NCBI GenBank assembly: GCA_002482725.1
Contig: DLGO01000119.1
Location: forward strand, 1-28,396
Source of the DNA: Bacteroidetes bacterium UBA7692
Lineage (GTDB): Bacteria > Bacteroidota > Bacteroidia > Chitinophagales > LD1
Direction of reading: 5' to 3'
DNA length: 28,396 nucleotides
Within the stretch, counting starts at the first letter, position 1; each line of letters starts with the position of its first letter. This document shows positions 16,603-23,181 of this stretch, one piece after another. The position numbers and the translations under genes were made by a program. Below the pieces are notes generated by a model. That model did not search any database. It saw only the letters and a program-made list of their open reading frames with translations, and was not told the origin of the DNA.

Positions 16603-17109
16603 ATGATTCAAGTAGCACCAAATACGGTAGTGAAACTGGCCTACCAATTGCGCAATGAACCAAACGGAGAAATAGTAGATGAAGCAACAGCGGATTCTCC
16701 ATTTCCTTTCCTGTTCGGCCACCAGAATGTATTACCTAAATTTGAAGATAACCTGCGCGGCAAGTTTACCGGCAGCACATTTGAGTTTGTACTAAGCCCT
16801 GAAGACGGATACGGAGTATATGATGAAACTGCTGTAATACAGCTTGCTAAAGAAATGTTCAGCGTAGATGGAGTGGTACAAGAAGACCTGATGGCAATAG
16901 GCACCATATTGCCGTTGCAAGACGACAGGGGCAATCCTTTTCAAGGACGTGTGGTAGCAGTAGAAAATGAAGCTGTAACCGTAGACCTGAACCACCCTCT
17001 TGCCGGTAAAGAATTGCACTTCAGCGGTACTATACTTGATATACGCGATGCTCACCCAATAGAACTGGAACATGGCCACGTTCACGAGAACGGCAACCAC
17101 CACCATTAA
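16603..17109 (+). CDS. slyD: FKBP-type peptidyl-prolyl isomerase, SlyD type
   Basis: SlyD is a cytoplasmic prolyl isomerase and chaperone, and its His-rich tail binds nickel in some species. The 168-residue protein has an FKBP half (about 1-70 and 125-150, with FPFLFGHQNVLPKFEDNL and SPEDGYGVYDE) interrupted by the insert-in-flap chaperone domain (about 75-120, DDRGNPFQGRVVAVENE, LNHPLAGKEL). It ends in a His-rich stretch, HGHVHENGNHHH. Length and order are typical. The start is ATG with an A-rich leader (AATAATAATAA) and no Shine-Dalgarno sequence. It may be expressed from the -7 box just upstream. Its stop lies 7 bp from the stop of the convergent exonuclease gene, and a strong hairpin lies about 40 bp beyond the stop. 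Confidence 0.93.
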   Translation: MIQVAPNTVVKLAYQLRNEPNGEIVDEATADSPFPFLFGHQNVLPKFEDNLRGKFTGSTFEFVLSPEDGYGVYDETAVIQLAKEMFSVDGVVQEDLMAIGTILPLQDDRGNPFQGRVVAVENEAVTVDLNHPLAGKELHFSGTILDIRDAHPIELEHGHVHENGNHHH

Positions 17110-17116
17110 TAAGCAG

Positions 17117-18460
17117 CTAGTATTTAATCAGCTTAATTTCCTTGCCTTTACGCAAAAATTGCCTCAGCAATTTTTGCGTATCAGGTGAGTCTTCGTCCTC
17201 CTTCACCAATTCTTTCAGGTTATCTACCGTAGGTGAAGTCACTTCAGGATTATAGAAGCCATAACCCTTATAAACGCCATTCTCCACCCATACTATACTG
17301 TGCTCATCGGGATGTATACCGGTATCTACGATAAAGAAATTCGGGTTTCTGTAAAGGAAACGCTTAACTGAATTCTCTATCTTGATATTGTGCCTGGGGC
17401 GAAACTCATCAAGATTTCCACCTTTTTCTTTTAATACTTTCAGCAGGTTTAGCTGCGCGTATAGTTGATTATCGGTAATAATTTTATTCAATACCTTTAA
17501 TGCCGTAGCACGCGACGGAAATTTAAGCACAGCTGGTTCTACTGCCTTACTAAGGGTGGTGATATTAAGATTGGCAAAACCATCGGCATCGTATTCCAGG
17601 AATATGCCGTGCGTATAATTAATGGGCTTTATTTTCTTGTTGTATTCCGGGTTTTGTGTACGCTGGTACTTTATAGTGGCCAGCTTGGATACAAGCTCGT
17701 TACCGCTCAACTCGAAGTCGATGCTGCGCATCTTTTCCAGCATGGTTTTATTGGCTTCGTGTTCAAAGGCTTTATTGATCTCCTGAATCACCTTGCGGCG
17801 AATATTTTTGGAGCCCTCTACAAACAGTACATTGTCTTTTTCATCCTTAAAGAAAAAGACTCCGGCATCCTCCGGCAATATTTCGATATGCGCAGGTGTA
17901 AGGTGTTCGGGTAATCTTGTGGTATCAAGACCATCCCTTAATTCTATATCGATAAAACGTGAAACAGACTGGTGCTGCAAAATCATTTGTAGCAGACGCA
18001 CGGTAGCTTCGGCATCGCCACTGGCGCGGTGCCTGTTTTCCAGCACTATGTTCAGGTTATCGCACAAGGTGCCAAGGCTATAGGACTCCTGACCCGGTAT
18101 AGCCTTGCGGCTAAGGTTCACGGTATCCAGTTGCTTGCGCATATAATCTACCCCCAGGCGCTTAAACTCCTGGCGAATCATACCAAAATCGAACTTGACA
18201 TTGTGTGCTACAAAAATACGGTCGCGGGTTATATCGTACAGTTTCTGGTGTATATCTTCAAATGTAGGTGCATTGGCGACCATATCGGGAGTGATGCCTG
18301 TGAGCTTAACCACCCAGGGATCTATTTTGCGGTTAGGGTTCAGCAGCGTTTCAAACTTCTCTATTACCTTCTCACCATCATACACAAAAACAGCAATCTC
18401 GATGATACGGTCTACCGCAGGGCTTCCTCCCGTTGTTTCTACATCTATTACTGCATACAT
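17117..18460 (-). CDS. DnaQ-like 3'-5' exonuclease with degenerate UvrC-type GIY-YIG domain
   Basis: From the ATG at 18460 the protein has 447 residues and opens directly into the exonuclease (MYAVIDVETTGG). A longer frame to 18544 adds 28 hydrophobic residues and is rejected. The DEDDh sites are all present: Asp6 and Glu8, HNVKFD (His86, Asp91), and HRASGDAEA (His144, Asp149). A second domain from about 195 (LPEDAGVFFF ... VLFVEGSKNIRRKV) is the UvrC N-terminal GIY-YIG nuclease, but it is altered: GIY has become GVF, YIG has become FVE, and the usual catalytic Glu in the ALLLE-like helix is not found (NELVSKLATIK). The exonuclease is probably active. The second domain may only bind DNA. A role in repair or proofreading is inferred from the family. 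Confidence 0.88.
   Translation of the reverse strand: MYAVIDVETTGGSPAVDRIIEIAVFVYDGEKVIEKFETLLNPNRKIDPWVVKLTGITPDMVANAPTFEDIHQKLYDITRDRIFVAHNVKFDFGMIRQEFKRLGVDYMRKQLDTVNLSRKAIPGQESYSLGTLCDNLNIVLENRHRASGDAEATVRLLQMILQHQSVSRFIDIELRDGLDTTRLPEHLTPAHIEILPEDAGVFFFKDEKDNVLFVEGSKNIRRKVIQEINKAFEHEANKTMLEKMRSIDFELSGNELVSKLATIKYQRTQNPEYNKKIKPINYTHGIFLEYDADGFANLNITTLSKAVEPAVLKFPSRATALKVLNKIITDNQLYAQLNLLKVLKEKGGNLDEFRPRHNIKIENSVKRFLYRNPNFFIVDTGIHPDEHSIVWVENGVYKGYGFYNPEVTSPTVDNLKELVKEDEDSPDTQKLLRQFLRKGKEIKLIKY
17149..17180. repeat. 14-bp perfect hairpin in the 3' end of the exonuclease gene
   Basis: TACGCAAAAATTGC at 17149-17162 and its exact reverse complement at 17167-17180 flank the tetraloop CTCA. The structure lies inside the last codons of the minus-strand gene and 40 bp past the slyD stop. 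It lacks a T-run on either side, so it is not a standard intrinsic terminator, but it could cap the 3' end of slyD transcripts. Confidence 0.75.
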
Positions 18461-18622
18461 ATTAGCAATAATAATGAATGTAAATGATAATTTGACGCAC
18501 ACCATACCATACCATGGATATAGATTGTACAATATAAAATGCACTCATATTTTTAACAATAAAAGAACCCTAATTCCTTAAAAATCACTCTCTTTACACC
18601 GGAGTAAGCTCCATTCAACATT
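18461..18622. promoter_or_regulatory. Divergent intergenic region with short repeats
   Basis: This 162-bp gap separates the start codons of the exonuclease (-) and ribF (+). It holds three tandem ACCAT units at 18501-18515 and the perfect palindrome ATTGTACAAT at 18524-18533. Near ribF there is a small GGAG/CTCC inverted repeat at 18601-18612. TACATTCA on the minus strand (18475-18482) is a weak -7 match for the exonuclease gene. I see no FMN riboswitch. Confidence 0.4.
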
Positions 18623-19573
18623 ATGCGAGTTTTCAAAGACCTGAACCAACTGCCGGGGTTTAAAAATGCAGTTATTACTATCGGTACATTTGACGGAGTA
18701 CATAAGGGACATCTGCAACTGATACAGCGCATCAATACACTGGCAAGGGAGGCCGGCGGAGAAAGCATCATCATCACGTTTCACCCGCATCCGAGATTGG
18801 TAATCAATCCGCAGGACGATTCGTTGCGCTTATTATCTACTATAGATGAAAAAACTGCACTGCTTGAAAAATTTGGTGTAGATAATGTAGTGATAGTGCC
18901 TTTTTCCAGGACATTTTCGGAGCAAGAGGCCAGGGAGTACATCAGTGATTTTCTGGTGAGGCACTTTACGCCTGCCTACATAGTGATAGGGTATGACCAT
19001 AGATTTGGCAAAGACAGGGCAGGTAGTATAGAACTACTACAGGAATTGGCACCAGAGTTTGGGTATAGAGTAGAAGAAATACCTCGCGAAGAACTGGAGC
19101 ATATAACTATCAGCTCTACCAAAATACGCAATGCATTGATAGAAGGCGATGTGCCATTGGCTAATGAATTACTGGGCCACAGATATACCATTAGCGGATT
19201 AGTGGTAAAAGGGCTTCAGAACGGGCGTAAGCTGGGTTATCCTACAGCTAACATACATATAGATGAGCCGTACAAACTAGTGCCCCGTAAAGGAGTATAT
19301 GCAGTACGCGTAAAACACAATAACAGGTGGCATGGAGGCATGCTTAATATAGGCTATAACCCTACCTTTGATGGCAAGGTACAAACCATAGAAGTCAACA
19401 TACTGGACTTTGGAGCAGAGATATACGGAGAGTTCCTGACTATTGAGTTCATACAGTATATAAGGGATGAACTAAAATTCACTACGATAGAGGACCTGAT
19501 AAAGGCAATAGATAATGATAAAGTAGTGATAACGCAGATACTGGAAGAAACAGAAAAACAGAATCCCATTTAA
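18623..19573 (+). CDS. ribF: Bifunctional riboflavin kinase / FAD synthetase
   Basis: RibF converts riboflavin to FMN and then FMN to FAD in the cytoplasm. The 316-residue protein has the normal length and both domains. The N-terminal nucleotidyltransferase (about 1-180) shows ITIGTFDGVHKGH (His27, His30 in the HxGH-type site), FHPHPR and ISSTKIR. The C-terminal flavokinase (about 185-310) shows GRKLGYPTANI with the PTAN motif, KGVYAV, and GGMLNIGYNPTF. The start is ATG. The gene stands alone between a divergent exonuclease gene and a bidirectional terminator. Confidence 0.96.
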   Translation: MRVFKDLNQLPGFKNAVITIGTFDGVHKGHLQLIQRINTLAREAGGESIIITFHPHPRLVINPQDDSLRLLSTIDEKTALLEKFGVDNVVIVPFSRTFSEQEAREYISDFLVRHFTPAYIVIGYDHRFGKDRAGSIELLQELAPEFGYRVEEIPREELEHITISSTKIRNALIEGDVPLANELLGHRYTISGLVVKGLQNGRKLGYPTANIHIDEPYKLVPRKGVYAVRVKHNNRWHGGMLNIGYNPTFDGKVQTIEVNILDFGAEIYGEFLTIEFIQYIRDELKFTTIEDLIKAIDNDKVVITQILEETEKQNPI

Positions 19574-19598
19574 GTCTTTCCCTGAATAATACTAAAAT

Positions 19599-19634
19599 AA
19601 AAAAGGGGCTATCCGGTTGGATAGCCCCTTTTTT
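19599..19634. terminator. Bidirectional intrinsic terminator
   Basis: GGGGCTATCC at 19605-19614 pairs perfectly with GGATAGCCCC at 19619-19628 around a GGTT loop. The stem is preceded by six A and followed by six T, so it can act in both directions. It ends transcripts of ribF (+) and of the convergent DUF4397 gene (-). Confidence 0.93.
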
Positions 19635-19662
19635 GTATCTGATAAAATCAGCTTCGCTGATA

Positions 19663-21474
19663 TTATCTTGCTATGTTGAACCTGTAGTTGCTCACTTTGT
19701 TTGCGCTACGAACGCGAACTATGTAAAGACCTGAGTTCAAATCACGTATATCTACTTCAGCAAATTGTTTGCCATTAGAACCAGCGAAATCGCTAACTGC
19801 TTTAACTACCTGACCGTTGATATTCACAACTTCGATAGCTACATCGTTTGCATTGTCTGCATCAAACACCATTTGGATGCTTGTAGTAGCCGGATTAGGG
19901 AACAAACGCATGTTCATGTCAGCAACAGAAGGATCGTTGATAGCAGTAAATACTACTGTATCTACCAATGCAATAACCTGTGGGAATGGTGTGCTGTAAA
20001 CAGCAGCAAAAATCTGGAAGTTAGCACCGCCTTTGTTAGTCAAAGGATTCAGGAAGCCTGAAGCGAACACCTGTATTGATTTACCACCCAAAGATGTAAC
20101 ATCAGCAATATATGAACGAACAGAAGCTGTATTACCAGCGCCACGAACATCTATAATATATTTGCCAGCAGGAATTGGAGTACCACCAGCTGCTTTTTGG
20201 AATTCACCATATTTAATGTTATTGATGATATTTGAACCTAAATCCAATGAAAACACATCAATAGCAGGAGCATCCGGAGCACCATGGAATACATTAAGTG
20301 CAACATTGCCCGCAGCTGCAACTATAGTAGCAGTAGTATCTTTGAACAAAGTATAAGCTGTAGAAACGCTGTTTGGGTTTGCAGAATAACCTGTACCAAC
20401 ACCACCTACATAAGCTACTACTGAATCACTATTCAAACGCAATACATCCGACAAGATAGGAGTAGTAGAACCGTCATCAACGATATCGATGTTGTAATCG
20501 AAGTCCTGGATGAAACCGGCACTTGCGAAACCACCACGGAAAGCAATAGCTTTGGTAGGGATAGCGTTAAGTGTAACACCATCACCGTTTACAAAAAGGT
20601 CGATAACGCCCAATGTTGTGTCAGGAGAGTTGTGGTAAACCTGAACTACACCTGCAACTTTTTCTTTAGGAATTTCTGTAAGAGCAGCACCTGTACCTGA
20701 GCTAGCCAAAGTCGTAGCTGTTGTAGAAACATAATATAGACCAAGAGTAGCACCACCGCCTGTTCCGGCAGTATCAGCAAATCCTGATGCAAAAATGTGA
20801 AGACCAGCGCCTCCCAAAGATTTAAGGAAATCACCGTTTGTTTGGATTGCCGGAGAAGCTCCACCTGCATATAGGTGCAACCTTTTACCTGCAGCATTGA
20901 TTTCTGTATAAGGCGAACCAGCTGCAAAGCCTAAGCCAGTAGTAAGAGAATCTCTCTTAGCCAATTGGATAGTAGTAACAAATGTTTGAACCGTAACAGG
21001 AGGTGCATCAGGCACACCATGAAACACACTAGCCTGAATTTTTCCGGCAGCAGCACTAAGCGTAGCAGGGAAAACAGCTAATTGGAATGAATCGTTTGCG
21101 TTCACTGATTTAAGAGAAGCATTTGGCAAACCAGCAGCCTCTACTATGAAGTTACCAGCCGGAACACCTGTAGGGAATGATTTTGTATAAAAACCATCAG
21201 TTACAGCAGTACTGTTTGAAGGCGCTATAATAACGTTAGTTGCCTGACCGGCAGCTATGATAGGCACATCAAACACAAAATAATTCCTGAAAGGGAAATT
21301 ATCAATAGCCTTAGTTGAATAGTTAAGGCCGGGAACCTGCACCCAAACGTCCACTTGGGCAGCTGCAGGATCAGGAGAATTGTGCACAATGACTAAGCGA
21401 GATTGTGCGCTAGCAGAGTAAGAGCTCACAAGAGCTACTGCTGCTAAACTAAATGCGAGAAGAATTTTCTTCAT
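19663..21474 (-). CDS. Secreted DUF4397 repeat protein with T9SS type A sorting tail
   Basis: The ATG at 21474 gives 603 residues starting with a signal peptide (MKKILLAFSLAAVALVSSYS, cleavage after ASA). A longer frame to 21513 puts 13 polar residues in front and is rejected. Four DUF4397 units can be seen from their openings: LVIVHNSPDP, ASVFHGVPDAPP, VQVYHNSPDT and LNVFHGAPDAPA. They fall into two alternating types (HNSPD and HGxPDAP), as if a two-domain unit had doubled. After about residue 520 comes a Por secretion-system C-terminal domain (LFPNPATTSIQM, VVNINGQVV, LNSGLYIVRV) that directs export by T9SS. It is probably a cell-surface or released adhesin-like protein. Function of DUF4397 is not established. 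Confidence 0.92.
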   Translation of the reverse strand: MKKILLAFSLAAVALVSSYSASAQSRLVIVHNSPDPAAAQVDVWVQVPGLNYSTKAIDNFPFRNYFVFDVPIIAAGQATNVIIAPSNSTAVTDGFYTKSFPTGVPAGNFIVEAAGLPNASLKSVNANDSFQLAVFPATLSAAAGKIQASVFHGVPDAPPVTVQTFVTTIQLAKRDSLTTGLGFAAGSPYTEINAAGKRLHLYAGGASPAIQTNGDFLKSLGGAGLHIFASGFADTAGTGGGATLGLYYVSTTATTLASSGTGAALTEIPKEKVAGVVQVYHNSPDTTLGVIDLFVNGDGVTLNAIPTKAIAFRGGFASAGFIQDFDYNIDIVDDGSTTPILSDVLRLNSDSVVAYVGGVGTGYSANPNSVSTAYTLFKDTTATIVAAAGNVALNVFHGAPDAPAIDVFSLDLGSNIINNIKYGEFQKAAGGTPIPAGKYIIDVRGAGNTASVRSYIADVTSLGGKSIQVFASGFLNPLTNKGGANFQIFAAVYSTPFPQVIALVDTVVFTAINDPSVADMNMRLFPNPATTSIQMVFDADNANDVAIEVVNINGQVVKAVSDFAGSNGKQFAEVDIRDLNSGLYIVRVRSANKVSNYRFNIAR

Positions 21475-21661
21475 AGTACAGATATTTTTTTTCGTTTGAA
21501 TTAATGACGCCAAAGTAACATATCAACTGCGTAAATTGTTCACGGTTCACTAAATTTTTCTTCACATGTAGCTAATTTCTTGTTTATTAACAAAGTGGAA
21601 ACCATGCAACCCTAATCTGGTTTTAGTCATTTGCATCAAATAGAATGCTTTAATTTGCATA
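21475..21661. promoter_or_regulatory. Divergent promoter region, DUF4397 gene and sua5
   Basis: On the minus strand TTACTTTG at 21518-21511 lies 36 bp before the DUF4397 gene start and is one base from TAnnTTTG. On the plus strand TTAATTTG at 21650-21657 is similar, but only 4 bp from the sua5 GTG. TTTGCAT is repeated at 21630-21636 and 21654-21660, and GTTCAC is repeated at 21538-21543 and 21545-21550. Assignments are tentative. Confidence 0.3.
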
Positions 21662-22612
21662 GTGGAAACAAGGATAGAAGGAGATATTGACAAAGCACAA
21701 AAACTGCTGGAAGCGGGTCAACTGGTTGCTATACCAACAGAAACCGTATATGGGTTAGCTGCTAATGCCTTTAATTCGGAAGCTATCGCCAAGATATTTG
21801 AGGTAAAGAACCGGCCAGTTTTTGACCCTTTGATAGTGCATATAGGTTCTGTGGACATATTGAGCACTATAGTAACGGAAATCCATCCCCTGCTCCGCAA
21901 ACTGATGGATGCCTTTTGGCCCGGACCACTAACAGTATTGCTGCCAAAAACGGAATTGATACCCGACCTGGTGACATCGGGGTTGCCTGATGTAGGTGTC
22001 AGGATGCCAAAACATGAGGTTGCGCTGGCGCTTTTGAAGCAATTAAACTTTCCTCTGGCCGCCCCTAGTGCTAACCCCTTTGGCTATATAAGCCCCACAA
22101 GCAGTGGACATGTAATAGCACAACTAGGGGGCAAAATCCCTTATATATTAGAAGGAGGCGAATGCAGCGTAGGTGTAGAATCTACGGTTGTTGGTTTAGA
22201 GCATGGTGTAGTAACCGTATTCCGGCTGGGAGGATTATCTATAGAAAAAATAGAGGAGGAAATAGGTATGGTGGCATTGCGCAACCATAGCTCATCTAAC
22301 CCTGTGGCCCCGGGGCAGCTTGAGAGCCACTATGCACCGCGCAAGCCATTCTATGTTGGCGATATCGAAGTTTTGGCAAAACAGTTTCCTGATAAAAAAA
22401 TCGGCGCACTAAGTGCTACAGAAGAAGTAGGTACCGCAACTATATCTTTGGTATTATCCAAATCGGGCGACCTAAACGAATCTGCCCAAAGACTGTTTGG
22501 CGCAATGCGCGAACTGGATACGGCTGATGTAGACATAATAATAGCAGAGCTGCTACCGGAAACCGGATTGGGCAGGGCTATAAATGACAGGCTGAAAAGA
22601 GCCGGCGCATAA
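21662..22612 (+). CDS. Threonylcarbamoyl-AMP synthase, Sua5 type
   Basis: Sua5/TsaC makes threonylcarbamoyl-AMP from threonine, bicarbonate and ATP, for the t6A37 modification of ANN-decoding tRNAs. The 316-residue protein is the long Sua5 form. The YrdC domain (about 1-200) shows IPTETVYGLAANA, the K-x-R site KNR (Lys49, Arg51), WPGPLTVLL, PLAAPSANPFGYISPT and CSVGVESTVV. The linker SNPVAPGQLESHYAPRKP, a Sua5 hallmark, leads into the smaller C-terminal domain (about 230-316). The start is GTG with no usable ATG near it. The DUF4442 gene follows after 29 bp and is probably in the same operon. Confidence 0.93.
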   Translation: METRIEGDIDKAQKLLEAGQLVAIPTETVYGLAANAFNSEAIAKIFEVKNRPVFDPLIVHIGSVDILSTIVTEIHPLLRKLMDAFWPGPLTVLLPKTELIPDLVTSGLPDVGVRMPKHEVALALLKQLNFPLAAPSANPFGYISPTSSGHVIAQLGGKIPYILEGGECSVGVESTVVGLEHGVVTVFRLGGLSIEKIEEEIGMVALRNHSSSNPVAPGQLESHYAPRKPFYVGDIEVLAKQFPDKKIGALSATEEVGTATISLVLSKSGDLNESAQRLFGAMRELDTADVDIIIAELLPETGLGRAINDRLKRAGA

Positions 22613-22641
22613 TCAATTGAATAAGGCATAACACATTATTA

Positions 22642-23172
22642 ATGGCATATCCTGAATTTCTCAAAACTGAAAGAAAAGAATCTTTTGCTACGTGGAAGTT
22701 TCGCACGCTGATGAACTGGTACCCTATGTACTTTGGCACAGGTGGAAAGGTACTTTTCTGGAGCGGCGATTCGCATGAGGTACATGTGCAGCTGAAGCGC
22801 AGTATATGGTCGTACAATTATGTAGGAACGATATTCGGTGGTAGTATGTTTGCCTCTACAGACCCTTTCTATATGATCATGCTCTATAAAATAGTGGGCG
22901 ATGACTATGTAGTATGGGATAAAGCAGGTGCTATAAAATTTGTACGGCCTGCCAAACAAACACTCTATGCAAAATTTCTGCTTACCGATGAGCTGATAGC
23001 CGAGCTAAAACGGGCAGCCGATGAGAAAGGTGACCATACCTATAATATAAAGATAGAGCTGATAGATAAGGACCAGGTAGTACATGCAGCTATAGAGCGC
23101 ACCATGTATATTGCTACAAAGGCTTTTTATGAAGCCAAAAAAGGTACTAAAAAAGAGAAAGCCAAGTTTTAA
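22642..23172 (+). CDS. DUF4442 hotdog-fold protein
   Basis: This 176-residue cytoplasmic protein matches the DUF4442 family of thioesterase-like hotdog proteins. The family region runs from about 20 to 155, with RTLMNWYPMYFGTGGKV and the central helix stretch NYVGTIFGGSMFASTDPFYM, where the G-rich turn and Asp would line the active site. The C-terminus is lysine-rich (KKGTKKEKAKF). Acyl-CoA hydrolysis is possible by fold, but no substrate is known. It starts 29 bp after the Sua5 gene on the same strand, and its stop is 9 bp from the stop of the convergent acylase gene. Confidence 0.82.
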   Translation: MAYPEFLKTERKESFATWKFRTLMNWYPMYFGTGGKVLFWSGDSHEVHVQLKRSIWSYNYVGTIFGGSMFASTDPFYMIMLYKIVGDDYVVWDKAGAIKFVRPAKQTLYAKFLLTDELIAELKRAADEKGDHTYNIKIELIDKDQVVHAAIERTMYIATKAFYEAKKGTKKEKAKF

Positions 23173-23181
23173 GCCTGTCTC

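Noticed and set aside
17149..17180. Standard intrinsic terminator for slyD or the exonuclease gene
   Set aside because: The stem is perfect, but there is no T-run on either strand and it lies inside coding sequence, so I list it as a hairpin only.
18461..18544. 28-codon extension of the exonuclease gene
   Set aside because: The DEDDh fold normally begins within a few residues of VIDVETT, and the extension reads as translated AT-rich promoter DNA.
18545..18622. Possible FMN riboswitch before ribF
   Set aside because: The leader is too short and lacks the conserved FMN-aptamer segments; only a GGAG/CTCC inverted repeat is present.
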